Positions 22,600 through 33,739 of a stretch of DNA of 64,000 nucleotides are shown here, in pieces. The notes under the pieces were generated by a model. That model saw only the letters and a list, made by a program, of their open reading frames with translations. It made no database searches and had not been told where the DNA came from. Positions within the stretch are counted from its first letter, which is position 1; every line of letters begins with the position of its first letter. This DNA comes from Symbiodinium natans (taxonomy: Eukaryota; Sar; Dinophyceae; Suessiales; Symbiodiniaceae), in NCBI GenBank assembly GCA_905221605.1, contig CAJNDS010000221.1:72501-136500 (forward strand). Direction: 5' to 3'. A program made the position numbers and the translations under genes.

Positions 22600-22900
22600 T
22601 CGGGAACCTTGGCACGGCTTAAAAGAAGCCTGGGGGATTGGAGAGGGCGCAGCCTCCCCCCCCGTTTGCAAACACCCTGCTTACATAATGGGTGTCACAA
22701 GTTTCTTGGCCTTTGAAGCAGCTCCACTAAAAAAAGAACGGAAGGGTTGCGGGGGGCAGCCCCCCCCATTTGCAAACACAATGCTCACACGATGTTTTTC
22801 AACTAATTAGTTTCTTAAGCACGCTTGGTAAGGCTTACAAGAAGCGGGGGGGTTGAGGGGTCTGCGCCCCCCACTTGCAAACACCCTACTTACATGAAGG
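22600..22900. repeat. Three dispersed G/C-run repeat units
   Basis: Units near 22615-22690, 22730-22795 and 22830-22905 share the order AAGAAGC-G tract-GCGCAGCC-C tract-TTGCAAACACCCT or TTGCAAACACAATGCTCACA. They are plus-oriented relatives of the unit at 21190. Confidence 0.7.
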
Positions 22901-23094
22901 GAGTCAACAACTTGAAAACATGGGGTTTTCGGCTTAGCCCCTTGCCACACGCACTCGAGATGGGAGGCGTCGGGTACTCGCAGGCCGAAGCCGCTTCCCC
23001 TAGCCTCCCGCTACAAGACATGGGGTTCTTGGCCAAGCCCGTGCCACAACAAAAAAACATATTCAAGCCAAAAACATGCTACTGTACGTGATTG

Positions 23095-23510
23095 CGTCGT
23101 AAAAAGTCTCCACTCCTCTGATTTTCGAACAATGAAAAACAAAAACAAAACAAGATTTCAAGAGGGTGGAATTTAAACTAAAATCCCTTCTCTCTTCGAT
23201 TTTTCGAATAATGAAATACAAAAAACAAAAAAGATTCGGAGGTGGAATTTAGAATGCGTTCCCTTCCCTACAACAAGTAAATGGGGAGGGCTGCGCCCCT
23301 CCCAACCCCCCCGCTCTTTACTTCCAAAAAGTCTCCACTCCTCTGATTCTCGAACAATGAAAGACAAAAAACAAAACAAGATTCGAGGGGGGTGGAATTT
23401 AAACTAAATAAATTCTCTCTCTCTTCTCCTCTGATTTTTTCGAAAAACAAAATACAAAAAACAGAAAAGTTCGAGTAGGACGACAAGAAGCAAGGGGGCA
23501 TGGATTTTAG
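23095..23510. repeat. Tandem repeat, about 90-130 bp unit
   Basis: Four degenerate units of AAAGTCTCCACTCCTCTGAT, then TTCGAACAATGAAAAACAAA, then GGTGGAATTTAAACTAAA. One G/C-run segment (GGGGAGGGCTGCGCCCCTCC) is embedded near 23280. Confidence 0.8.
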
Positions 23511-23629
23511 AACAATTTTTTTCCTTGCTTCTACGGGATGTTCTCTGTCCTTCTCCTACCGTTGAAAAATGAAAGATTCAAAGGGGTTTTAAGAGATCTG
23601 AAGAAGGCTTGAAGGATCAACCAAAAATG

Positions 23630-23860
23630 AAACAAAAGGGTTCCCCTTGAAGCCCCCTTAAAGCCCCTTGAAGCCCCCTTGAAGCCCCCCTTCAACCCCC
23701 TTTGAAGCCCCCCCTTGAAGCCCCCTTGAAGATCCCCCTTGAAGCCCTCTTCGACGAAGGTCGAAGCCCCCTTCGGCCTCCTTCAAGGGGCACCCTTCAA
23801 GGGGACCCTTGAAGCCCCCTTAAAGCCCCCCTTGAAGCCTCCCTTGAAGACCCCCTTCGC
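23630..23860. repeat. Minisatellite CCCCCTTGAAGCC, about 13-16 bp
   Basis: About fourteen degenerate units of CCCTTGAAGCCCC with CTTAAAGCC and CTTCAACC variants. Confidence 0.9.
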
Positions 23861-23879
23861 TGAATCGGGGAGGGCCCAT

Positions 23880-24474
23880 TTAGCGATCGCGTGACGTGGT
23901 GTTAATTTGAGTTATGTTTGTTGAACAAATTAATCTTGCTGAACTTAAAACCCAAAATTATCCATTGCCTAACATCCTAAGTTATCCGCTGTCAGGTCTA
24001 TGAGCTTGCGGGTGAAGACGCGCAAATCGACATCGATGTGCCAGGACGCCATCTTCAAGATCCTGTGTATCCTAACAACTGGATAGCATGAAAAAGCCTG
24101 CAGAAATGTGGGCTTTCTACAAATCTGCATGATCATCTTTGGTGCGAAGGCAACTTCCGTGTCATCTTCGATGCTAAAGCACCTGGAATTTGCTATAAAT
24201 AAGTTTGCTGCGCAGTACTCCAAAACAACGAATCCCGCAGCCCTTTCCGCAAGACTACCGGATGCATGGACGCCGCAACCAATCCCTCAGCCTGGACATG
24301 CTGCACAGGTGATGATAGACAGCGATTCTGCCTGTTTCTCCCACCCGTGCAGCGTATTCACTCTCTTTGCAACATTGGAATGCGCTTAGTGCAATTGCCA
24401 CGCCCCCTAGCTAGTCTTGCCGCCAGGTGTCCACATGCACGGCTCAAGTGTGGAAAAGTTGCTGCTTCATGTTG
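23880..24474. other. Unique sequence, no supported gene
   Basis: Short opposed frames (minus 23969-24223, plus 24108-24389) without motifs. Confidence 0.4.
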
Positions 24475-24690
24475 GAGGAGCTGCCCCCTCCCCCCCCAAC
24501 CCTCCCCCAACCCCCCTCTCCCCGCTTTTTTTAAGCCGTACCAAGCGTGCTTCAAAGAAGGTCAAGAGACTAATTTGTTCAAAACATCGTGTGAGCATTG
24601 TGTTTGCAAATGAGGGGGGCTGTGCCCCCCCCCCCCCAACCCGCTTCTTTTTAGGCCGTGCAGAGCGTGCTTCAAAGCCCAGAAACTAGA
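24475..24690. repeat. Two G/C-run repeat units in inverted orientation
   Basis: Reverse-complement copies of the 22.7 kb units: CATCGTGTGAGCATTGTGTT, then TTGCAAATG, a GGGGGGCTGTGCCCCCC core, and CCCGCTTCTTTTTAGGCCGTG. Confidence 0.7.
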
Positions 24691-24789
24691 GGCCAGGGAG
24701 GCTGCAAGGGGGAGGGGGATCAGAGGAAGCTGCAAAGGGAGGTTTCAAGGGGGGCTTGAAAGGGGGGTTTGAGACGCGGGCGCAAACGG

Positions 24790-25215
24790 CGCGAAGAAGG
24801 CCCAGGTACTAGGCCTCTTAAACTGCTCCCGGAAACCCGTACAGGGAGCAGTTTAAGAGGCCTCATAACTGGGCCTGCTTCGCAGAGGTTTCAGGAAGCA
24901 GTTTAAGAAGCCGAATAACTGGGTCTTCTTTGCGAGGTTCCAAGGAGCAGTTTAAGAGGCCTAATAACTAGGCCTGCTTCGCAGGGGTTTCAGGGAGCAG
25001 TTTAAGAGGCCTAATAACTGGGCCTTCTTCGCGAAGTTCCAGGGAGCAGTTCAAGAGGCCTAATAACTGGGCCTGCTTTGCAGGGCCTTCTTCGCGAGGT
25101 TCCAGGGAGCAGTTCAAAGCGGCCTGACCTGACAACTGGCCTTGCTTCGCACGGGTTGCAGGAAGCAGTTTACGAGGCCGAGCACGTGGGCCTTCTTCGC
25201 GACGTTTAGGCTCTC
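24790..25215. repeat. Tandem repeat, about 62 bp unit
   Basis: About seven units of GAGCAGTTTAAGAGGCCTAA, then TAACTGGGCCTGCTTCGCAG or CTTCTTCGCGAG, then GGTTTCAGG. The first unit also shows an inverted half (CCTCTTAAACTGCTCCC, 24813-24829), giving a small palindrome. Confidence 0.85.
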
Positions 25216-25387
25216 GTCTCAAACCTCCCCTTCAGGTCCTTCTTGAAGCCTCCCTGTGAAGCTTCCCTTTGAAGCTCCCCCCTTCAAGCCCCTAGGATTT
25301 GGCCAAGTTTTTGCTGCTCGGCCAAATAGACTTTAGGTAGTCTCTAAGAGAACGACAATCTGCCGCACCGGTATAATCTGACCGCGC

Positions 25388-26350
25388 TTGCGTGTGCTTC
25401 TTCTTGAGATGGTCTGTCCGCAAGGTATTCTTGTAAATCACCATGAGAAGCAAATAAAGCCAAGCAACGTGTTCGCCGCAGGAGCTGCAGTGGGACTGGC
25501 CGGCTCCCTTCTGCCATTGCGGAGCACGGACAAGACCTCTACAAAGCCGCATGCGCGGGACGCAACTGGATTACCCGACCTGCGCATTCCGCGCACACCC
25601 AAGAGTCTTGCGCCCCGCCCGACAAAGTAGCTCCACTCCAAATCATTGGCCGGCCGAGTGAAGTGGAGCCGCTTCTGGAGCGGGCGGGACAACGAGTCCA
25701 GGAGGAAGGGCAGTCTAAAACATTGAGCAGTTCATGAGCGAGCAAGTGGCCAAGGCCGAAGCGACCGAGGGCTTCGCTTCCACCGCAGAAGTGGCTGCGG
25801 GGAGTGCAGAAGGCGGCTGCAGCGGAGGGACCCAGAGCGCTGCGCTGGCGCTTGTCATGCGGCAATTGTGTCTGCAGGCGTTGCCGTGAAGCCTGCGAAG
25901 GCTGGCGCGGCTCTCGAAGCTGGAAGTGCTCAGCACCGAATGTCGAGCGCGGCTCGGGCGAGAAGCATTTGTGTGGGTTGCTCCGCCTCCGCCCCAACCT
26001 AGAAGGTGCTCTGCCCCATCCCCCGTGGAGCGCTCGCGGTGCCCACGAGCGCCGCCACCCCGCCCGCCACAGCCAGGCCTCCCGCTGCTGCTCCTGTGCT
26101 TGCAGCTGCGCCCAGCACAGCCTCTCCACCAAAAGCGAATCCGAGCCGCGGATCCAGCTCCCGCAAGTGCAGGCCTGTCGTGTTCCAGTTTTGCCACAAG
26201 TTTCTGTCGCGATGTGCCTCAAATTCTTTTGTTGAGTTTCTGTCGCTGTCTTTCAAATCTGTGTGCCGGATGTTTGTCTGTGTGCCCAAACTGTGCCTTC
26301 ACTTGACTTGGTTAAGGCCTTCTTCTGTCACGGACGCGGGTTAAATTTGT
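25388..26350 (+). other. G+C-rich, Ala/Pro-rich segment, possible exon remnants
   Basis: Several plus frames have Ala-rich, protein-like pieces: NVFAAGAAVGLAGSLLPL (25460-25515), EQVAKAEATEGFASTAEVAA (about 25734-25793) and ATPPATARPPAAAPVLAAAP (about 26060-26120). No single frame is long and no motif is recognised. The opposite strand is open for 227 codons (25539-26222), as expected opposite Ala/Arg-rich sequence. It may be a decayed gene. Confidence 0.25.
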
Positions 26351-26399
26351 TTCTCCACGGTGAGACTTGGATTAAGCCCTCTGGGTGAAATTGGGTGGA

Positions 26400-26760
26400 A
26401 TCTGGGTTGTGTTTTTAATTGTTTTTGCAACGATGAAGTCGAGCAGTCGAGAAGAGGACGGTTGGAGTTAAAGTCAGAAAAAAGAGAGAGAGCAGCTTAG
26501 GAAAACAAGGGTTGCGAAAAGAAAGCAAGCTGTCACCATTCTGAACTGCGAGAGCGATCGAGGGGCTCAAAGTGCTCTTGGGGAAGCGAAATCAAGAAGG
26601 CAAGCAGCAAGACGATGGAGTCGAGCCAGCAGTCGAGAAGAGGGTCAATGGAATCAAAAGAAAACAAGAGAAGCTCAAAGAGAGGCAAGAATTTGCCAAA
26701 AAGAAAGGCAACTGGCACCGTTCCGACAGCAAGCAGAAGTTGGTGATGGAGGAGGGAAGC
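26400..26760. repeat. Purine-rich diverged duplication
   Basis: Two related stretches contain AAGACGATGGAGTCGAGCCA-like and CAGTCGAGAAGAGG sequence followed by AAGAAAGC/AAGAAAGGCAAC-TGGCACC. An open plus frame (26572-26961) reads Lys/Glu-rich (IKRKQEKLKERQEFAKKK) but continues into satellite, so it is not called as a gene. Confidence 0.5.
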
Positions 26761-26849
26761 TGGAGGGCTCAGGGAAGAACATCTAAGGACTGTCGACTCA
26801 CCCTAAACCTGAAAGAGCGAAGCCTTCCAGATCACAAGAGCGTGCTGTA

Positions 26850-29320
26850 TACAGTGACCGAGCAGTGTCTTCTGGTGTTGCTTTTTTGTCATCCTAAACC
26901 TGAAAGGGCAGAGCCCTCGAGATCAAAAAACCGTGCTGTATCAAACATCGCAGTTGGGTGAGAGCGGTTTTGTCAGTTTTCTGGTATGCTGGCCGAGTTT
27001 TGAACAATGGTGTTGCCTCTTGTCATCCTAAACCTGAAAGGACAGAGCCCTCAAGATCAAAAAAACATGTTGTATCAAAAATTGCAATTGGGGCAGAGCG
27101 GTTTGACAGTGTTGTGGTATGCTGGCAGAAGTTCGAAACAGCAACGTCTGCTGGTGTTGTTTTTTTGTCATCCTAAACCTGAAAGAGCAGAGCCCTCGAG
27201 ATCAAAAAACCGTGCTGTATCAAACATCGCAGTTGGGTGAGAGCGGTTTTGACAGTTTTCTGGTACGAGTTTTGAACAATGGTGTTGCTTCTTGTCATCC
27301 TAAACCTGAAAGGACAGAGCCCTCAAGATCAAAAAAGCATGTTGTATCAACAGCTGCAATTGGGGTAGAGCGGTTTGAACAGTGCTGTGGTATGCTGGCA
27401 GAAGTTTGAAACAGCAACGTCTGCGGGTGTTGCTTTTTGTCATCCTAAACCTGAAGGAAAAAAAACTCTCGAGATCAAAAAGCACGTGTTGTATCGACTC
27501 TTGCAGTTGGGGCACAGCGTTTTTGACAGTTTTGTGGTATGCTCGCTGAGTTTTGACAGAATAGTAAAGGGGTCGGGCTGGCCTGTACCTGAACCACCCC
27601 CAACCCCTAACCTTAAGGCTCCAAGCCGGGCAGTTTCTGGCTTAAGGCTGCAGGGTCGGGCAGTCTTTGGCTTAAGGCTGCAGAGCTGGGCAGTCTTGGG
27701 CTTAGGGCTCCAAGCTGGGCAGTCTCTGGCTTAAGACTTTGGCTTAAGGGCAGTCTTTGGTTTGAGGCTCCAGGCCGCGCAGTTTTTGGCTTAGGGCTCC
27801 AGGCCAGGCAGTCTTTGACTTAAGGTTCCAGGCCCGGGCAGTCTCTGGCGGTAAGGCGTCAGGCTTTGGCCTGTTGGTGTTGCTTTTTTTCATCCTCAAC
27901 CTGAAAGGGCAGAGGGGTATTGAGAGTATTGTGGTATGCTGGCTGAATTTTGAAAGAGCAGTGTTTGCTGGTGTTGCTTTTTGTCATCCTCAACCTGAAA
28001 GAGCGAAGCCCTCGAGATCAACAAAACGTGCTGTATCAACTCTTGCAGTTGGGGAGGAACAGTTTTGCGGCATGTTGGCTGAATGTTGAAAGGGCAATAC
28101 CCGCTAGTGTTGCTTCTTGTCGTCCTAGACCTGAAGGAAAAAAACCTTTAAGGATCCCAAAAACATGCTGTATTCAAGTTTTCAGTTGGGGCAGAGCGGC
28201 TTTGACAGTATTGTGGTATGCTGGGAGAACTTTGAATCAGCAACGTCTGGTGGTGTTGCTTCTTGTCATCCAAAACCTAAAGAGCAAAGCCTCCGAGATC
28301 AAAAAAATCGTGCTTTATCAATTTTAGCAGTTGGGGCAGAGGGGTTTTGACAGTATTGTGGTATGCTGGCAATTTTGAAACAGCAGTGTCTGCTGGTGTT
28401 GCTTCTTGTCATGCTAAACCTGAAAGAGCAAAGCCCTCCAGATCAAAAGCACGTTTTGTATCAACTCTTGCAGTTGGGGCAGAGCAGTTTTGACAGTATT
28501 GTGGTATGCTGGCTGAATTTTGAAAGCGCAATACCTGCTTCTTGTCGTCCTAGACCTGAAGGAACAAAGCCTTTAAGGATCCCAAAGGGCATGATGTATT
28601 GACAGTATTGTGGTATGCTGGCAGAAGTTTGAAACATCAACGTTTGGTGGTGTTGCTTCTTGTCATCCAAAACCTAAAGAACAAAGCCTCCGAGATCAAA
28701 AAAATCGTGCTTTATCAATTTTTGCAGTTGGGGCAGAGGGGTTTTGACAGTATTGTGGTATGCTGGCAATTCTGAAAGAGCAGTGTCTGCTGGTTTTGCT
28801 TCTTTTCATCCTAAACCTGAAAGAGCAAAGCCCTCCAGATCAAAAGAACGTGTTGTATCAACTCTTGCAGTTGGGGTAAAGCAGTTTTGACAGTATTGTG
28901 GTATGCTGGCTGAATTTTGAAAGCGCAATACCTGCTTCTTGTCGTCCTAGACCTGAAGGAACAAAGCCTTTAAGGATCCCAAAGGGCATGATGTATTGAC
29001 AGTATTGTGGTATGCTGGCAGAAGTTTGAAACATCAACGTTTGGTGGTGCCTCCGAGATCAAAAAAATCGTGCTTTATCAATTTTAGCAGTTGGGGCAGA
29101 GGGGTTTTGACAGTATTGTGGTATGCTGGCAATTCTGAAACAGCAGTGTCTGCTGGTTTTGCTTCTTTTCATCCTAAACCTGAAAGAGCAAAGCCCTCCA
29201 GATCAAAAGAACGTGTTGTATCAACCCTTGCAGTTGGGGTAGAGCAGTTTTGACAGTATTGTATAACCGCAACGCCTGCTTGCTGGTGTTGCTTTTTGTC
29301 ATCCAAAACTTGAAAGGACA
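26850..29320. repeat. Satellite array, about 120-146 bp unit, about 16 copies
   Basis: The marker CATCCTAAACCTGAAAG (or CGTCCTAGACCTGAAGG) recurs near 26888, 27024, 27169, 27297, 27440, 27986, 28121, 28267, 28410, 28544, 28663, 28808, 28943, 29168 and 29300. Other unit parts are GCAGTTGGGGCAGAGCGGTT, TTGACAGTATTGTGGTATGC and TGGCTGAATTTTGAAA. Higher-order repetition is visible: 28330-28620 resembles 28735-29020. Confidence 0.95.
27570..27870. repeat. Minisatellite nested in the 140 bp array, about 30 bp unit
   Basis: About eight units of GGGCAGTCTTTGGCTTAAGG, then CTCCAGGCC or CTGCAGAGCT. It interrupts the 140 bp array between two unit boundaries. Confidence 0.85.
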
Positions 29321-29349
29321 GAGATTGTGGCTTTTGCATGGTTTCGCAA

Positions 29350-29610
29350 GACAGAAGGCTTTGTTCCAGCCGAGGGCTTGTTCCAGCCAGGGCGTTTTCC
29401 AGCCCCTGGCTGGTTCCAGCCCAGGGCGTTTTCTAGCCTGGGGCTTCTTCCAGCTCGAGGCATTGTCCAGCAAAGGGTGTGTTCCAGGCAGAAGCTTGTG
29501 AAAAATATTCTCGGCATGTTCCGGGCCTGGGTGTTTTCCAGCAGCAGCCTGGTTCCAGCCCCGGGCTGTTTCCAACGAGGGGTCGTTTCCACCTCTGGGC
29601 TCATCACCCC
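29350..29610. repeat. Minisatellite TTCCAGCCCAGGGCGTTTTC, about 20-26 bp
   Basis: About ten degenerate units of TTCCAGCC(C)(A)GGGC(G/T)T. Confidence 0.85.
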
Positions 29611-30406
29611 GTGCTTTCTCCAAAGGAGGGATCGTAGGTCTTCGGTTCAATGCCCGGGGCCCAGTCTGCATCTGCTACGTTGCTCTTTTCAGTACCTCCG
29701 TCAAGAACTTCCTGTTTTGTGTAGCACGATTGCCCTTTTAACCTTAACTGCTGTTCACACGGACAGCAGAAATGGGCGACACCCCAATGCTGCTCTGCCC
29801 ATTTCATCCTTTTTCCAAGGACAAATCTGGATCGAGAGCCCGCCGGCACGCACTCGATGACCATCGATGATTCGGTAGTGACTGAGAGCTTTTGCCTGTG
29901 AATGACCGCCGTGGATGTGCCTTCCTCCTTCTGAGCATTCAACATGTACTGCCCCAAAAGCAGCCCGTTTCTTGTCAGAAGATGGCTTAGTTCAAGCAAC
30001 CACTGGCTGGGCGCCCGCTTGCGAACCTGTTCTTATCCAGATCTTTGCCCGTGAAGGGGCGCTTGGCAGCTGTTCGCAAATGGTTTCTCTGGCAAAGGTA
30101 ACTTCAAGGTTCAGGGTTCTGTTCGGTGTCCGGTTGTTCCCTCTTGACCTTTCAAACGCCCAAAGGTCTTCAACTTACGCTGAACATCCAGCAACAGCTT
30201 GTTGCTGCAGTGCACATCACACCTCCACTGCATTCCTGGCACCACATGTTGCCTTCGGCCTTGCGGTCGATGCCACAGTGACGATCATCAACTGTTGCAG
30301 GGATCTGGGGATGGAGTGTTTCTGGACCCTCCGCAACCAAGCTCTGGCCTCCTGTGCTGCTGGAGGCGCTGTCGTCAACCTGCGCAACACGTACGCAGCT
30401 TGATCT
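29611..30406. other. 5' flank of the retroelement
   Basis: No motif recognised. It probably includes the 5' part of the retroelement. I see no copy of the 200 bp repeat found at its 3' side. Confidence 0.4.
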
Positions 30407-31969
30407 TTGCATGTTTGGTGCGGGTTGGAAGTTGCCACTGTTATCTTCCACAGCTTCAGTGCCCTGTGTACTTTGGGTGTGTCTTGCTCTGGTGATCACG
30501 CCTATAACATGCGTTCTCAGCCCAAACTCGGTTTGCCGCGCCTCTTTTGTGCGGCATTTGTGGAGTGCCTTCTCAAGCAGCTCTTCGATCTGGGTGTGCA
30601 ACCCCCGGCAAAGTCTTTGCCTGAGCAACACATCAGCCTGTCACGTGCTGCTGCTTTGATGGTGGGCAAGCAGCCCAAAGGCAAGCGCCTCAGGCCCCTC
30701 GTCTCTGAGTTTCGGTGCTTCATGACCTTGACTGGTCCTTCTGATGTGCTTCCTTCTGGCAAACTCCCCCGTGCGTGGGAGTCTACCAGCAGTGATGTTG
30801 TGCAACACCCCTGCCAGTTGCCTGCAGGCTCCAAATGCATCAGGTCGGTCCCGACGTCGGGGGGGGCTAATCAGGCCCTTCCTGCTGCCAGTGCGAACTG
30901 TACTTATGGAATTCCCTGGTCCCCAGCTGAGTTTCGCGATGAAGCCCTTAAGAGGGGCCACCCCAAAAGATTGGAGTGTGGTGTTCCCGACCTCCTCAAA
31001 TCTGTCCTTGATAAAATTGTCTCGACCCCTTATGCTGAGGTTGCCAAGGACCGTACGCAAGCCATGAGGAGGTGGCTTCTTCGTGCCAAGGAGTTGAGAG
31101 ACACCGAGTCGCCCTTTGAGACTCCTCAGCACTGCCGCGAGATCTTGAAGAACAAGTCTATGTCCCTGTTTGCTGAGATGCTCGAGGGTGCAGCATATCC
31201 ATACAAAACGTTGGTGGAAACCATGTGTTCGGGCTTGGACTTCTTGGGCCAGATTCCTGCTTCCTCTGTGCTTCCCAGCAAACATACTGATGCAGTGCTC
31301 ACCGTTGAGGAGGTTCGAGCCATGACCCCGGATGTTCGGTGTGCTATCCTTCAACCCACAAGCAAGATCAATGACCCCGAGCTCATTGCAGCGGTGCACC
31401 AACTCACCCTTGACGAAAGGGACAAAGGCTGGCTTCGTGGGCCAATCGACCTCTCTGCTGTACCCGACGACTCGATCATCACCAGGCGGTTTGGCGTCAA
31501 GCAAACCAGCAGCGACGTTCACAAAGGGCAGGTGACGAAAATCCGTCCCATCGACGACTTCACTCAGTCGCTTGCCAACCTGACCTGTGGCGCTACAGAA
31601 ACGATAGCCCCTCACGGTGTCGACGTCATCTGTGCTGGCCTGTCCTATCGGATCAGATGTGGTAAACAACTTGGTTTCCGACCGAAGCTTGTCAGTCGGG
31701 CAATAGACCTGAGGAAGGCCTATAAGAATCTGCCACTTTCCTGCGAGGCACTCAGAGACTCGTATTTGGCAGTTCGCAACCCTCTGACTTCTACCTTTGA
31801 GTTTTACCAGTCGCTGGTCCTTCCTTTTGGTGCTCGCCCAGCAGTTCAAGGCTTCTACCGCGTAGCAGCCGGCGTATGGCATCTTGCGCTTTCTACTTTG
31901 CCTTACATTGGACACAGTTTTTCGACGATTATTTTCTTGTTGCAGGCGAGGCAGAGAAGACGCATGTAG
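30407..31969 (+). pseudogene. Reverse transcriptase, N-terminal and fingers/palm part
   Basis: A 520-codon frame. About residues 85-105 carry GKQPKGKRLRPLVSEF. RT landmarks follow: KIRPIDDFTQS (RT block 2, about 379-389), RAIDLRKAYKNLPLS (palm motif A with the first catalytic Asp, about 429-443) and LPFGARPAVQGFYRVAAGVW (block B, about 470-489). The catalytic DD box is not in this frame: it appears in the next frame (FFDDYFLVA), so the RT is frameshifted between about 31876 and 31910 and should be inactive unless frameshifting is programmed. The start codon is uncertain. Confidence 0.8.
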
Positions 31970-32525
31970 ATCTGATCCAGTCGGCATTCTTTGCCCTTTT
32001 GGGCTGGGAGACTGCCTCGGAAAAAGATTCTGGATTTGGATACGTTACTCGCGCCTTGGGGGTACAGATCGATCTGTCGGACTGCTGTCTTGGCCTGGTC
32101 AAGATTAGCAACACGTTGGCCAGGCGCAATGAGCTGGAACGGCTGATTGATGATATCCTGGCCAGCTCTTCTGTCTCGGGGTCCACCCTCACCTCCTTGA
32201 GGGGGCGGCTTCAGTTCTGCGACAACCAGATCTTTGGAAGGTTGGCATCTCTGAAGCTTCGAATCCTCTCAGGCTACTGTGATCGCAAGGGCCATATTCG
32301 CGTTGATGCACCCCTGAAAGATGCACTTAATTTCCTCCGAGAGCATATAGTGCTGGGCCCTGAGAGAATTGTCCACTGTGCATTCAGGAACTGCTTTCGT
32401 GTGTACTCCGATGCCTCTTTTGAGCCCAGCGGTGGTGGAGTGGGTGCCCTGGCTTACAACTCGCTGGGTCTCCTCCTTGGCTGGTTCGGCGAAGAGCTCT
32501 CCTTGGACACCATGGCTGTCATTAA
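31876..32525 (+). pseudogene. RT catalytic box, thumb and first half of RNase H
   Basis: This frame begins with the RT motif C region QFFDDYFLVAGEAEK (Asp-Asp catalytic pair), then LGWETASEKDSGFGYVTRAL and ALGVQIDLS, a thumb-like Ser/Leu-rich region, and the RNase H start VYSDASFEPSGGGVGALAY with the first catalytic Asp. The reading breaks off at 32525, where foreign DNA begins at an ATTAA. The rest of RNase H resumes at 33176. Confidence 0.8.
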
Positions 32526-33175
32526 GCTTCCGTCATGAGGTACGAAATGATAGAGCTTTAATTCTTCCTAAGTGTAAAAGTACTAGTACCTTTTACACGT
32601 GCCACAATCCTAAGAAAGTTTTGTTGCTTTGTTTTGTTGGGTTTTGTCCAGCCTTTGAGCAGAGACCAGCAAACATGACATGTCTTGTTTGTTCACATGC
32701 TCAAGGTACATGACGCGTCATGGCACACTTCTTTTCAAGACCCCGCCCAGCCCGCCCTAAATTACCTCCTGGCCAACAAGTCGCACGGTTTTTTTTTTCT
32801 CCTTTCTTCTTTTTTTTTTTCAAGCCCGGGGTTGGCCAGGATCGGTGGGTGCGACAATGTATATAGCGACGGGGGGCAAGGGCCTGTCGCGACGTCTTGC
32901 GTCCAAGTGCTTATCTCGCGCTTTCCACTCTCCTGTGCTTAAGGCAAAAAGAAAGCCACAAAGCCGATTGCGCTGTATCCTAAACCCTAAATGGTGAGAC
33001 GCAGTCTCTGAAGGGCCCGAAATCAATGAAAGTAGTCTTGGCTCAAAAAAGTGAAATAGCGATTTTACATACGTTTTTGATACATTTGGGTTCTTGACCA
33101 GATTTATGCAGCGCGCTCAATTTCTATGAGCTTGGGGAAAACCTGCAGAGGGGCATTAGGATTGTGGCTCAAAGA
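32526..33175. mobile_element. 650 bp insertion inside the RNase H region, flanked by ATTAA
   Basis: The coding sense of RNase H stops at ATTAA (32521-32525) and resumes after ATTAA (33176-33180), so a 5 bp target-site duplication is likely. The insert is non-coding, holds a T-rich tract (32790-32820) and an internal inverted pair GCCACAATCCTAA (about 32600) and TTAGGATTGTGGC (about 33156). No terminal inverted repeat reaches the exact ends, so the class is uncertain. Confidence 0.65.
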
Positions 33176-33535
33176 ATTAATCCAGATGGGAAGGCCACTC
33201 TCATCTACGAGCTGGAATGCTACGCTGCAGTCATGAGCCTCCTTAGGCTAGGGAGTTCGTGGAGCGATGCTGATGTGATACTCTTCTTGGACAACGAGGC
33301 CTCGCTAGCCTCCTTGATCAACGGGAGATCCGATTCGTTGTTTGTGCAAAGCCTTCTCGGTGCTCTCTTTGAGTGGGAATGTGAAACCAGATGCAATGTC
33401 TGGTTTGAGCGAGTTCCCAGTCATAGCAATCCAGCCGACGATCCCTCTAGAGGCATCTTTCCGATGCAGTCCGGACTTCGTGCAAGGCTTGACGCCAGGA
33501 GCGATCTCGTGCTTCACGCCGTTGGCCCTTCCTAA
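33176..33535 (+). pseudogene. RNase H, second half
   Basis: Resumes with NPDGKATLIYELECYAAV (catalytic Glu in YELE), then VILFLDNEASLASLINGRSD (catalytic Asp in FLDNE) and WFERVPSHSNPADDPSRG (last catalytic Asp). It ends HAVGPS before a stop at 33533-33535. Spacing matches the RNase H fold found in gypsy- and DIRS-related elements. Confidence 0.8.
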
Positions 33536-33539
33536 GGGG

Positions 33540-33739
33540 GGGGGGCCTCGCCAACTTGTTCTGCACTTCGTCCGCCCATGTGAAAAGAAGAGAACCGAGT
33601 GCTGGTGAATTTTCCACTTTCTTATACTCTTGATTTTTTGTTTTGTACAGTTCTTTATTGCCTTGATTTGGAATCGGATGGGAATCTCTCGTTGTCTTTT
33701 ATCAATATCACTTGTTTGCGGAGAAACCCGAAGGAATAA
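33540..33739. repeat. 200 bp direct repeat, left copy
   Basis: Begins GGCCTCGCCAACTTGTTCTG five bases after the RNase H stop and ends CGAAGGAATAAG. Nearly identical to 34003-34202 (an extra T in a T run and one A/G change noticed). Near-identity indicates a recent duplication or terminal-repeat role. Confidence 0.95.

Larger units (their letters stand above)
30407..33535 (+). mobile_element. Decayed retroelement: reverse transcriptase plus RNase H
   Basis: A region of about 3.1 kb in which three successive frames together carry an RT and RNase H. It is broken by one frameshift (31876-31969) and by a 650 bp insertion (32526-33175). No integrase, gag zinc knuckle or tyrosine recombinase was recognised. 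A 200 bp direct repeat pair follows at 33540 and 34003. From memory, the upstream motif GKQPKGKRLRPLVSEF and the RT/RNase H arrangement resemble elements common in dinoflagellate genomes, possibly DIRS-like. Confidence 0.8.

Noticed and set aside
26572-26961. Lys/Glu-rich plus frame that could be a coiled-coil protein
   Set aside because: The second half is the 140 bp satellite, and the first half is a purine-rich duplication without splice or start support.
30641-31987. 448-codon minus frame opposite the reverse transcriptase
   Set aside because: Mirror frame of the RT coding strand. The plus strand carries all the catalytic motifs.
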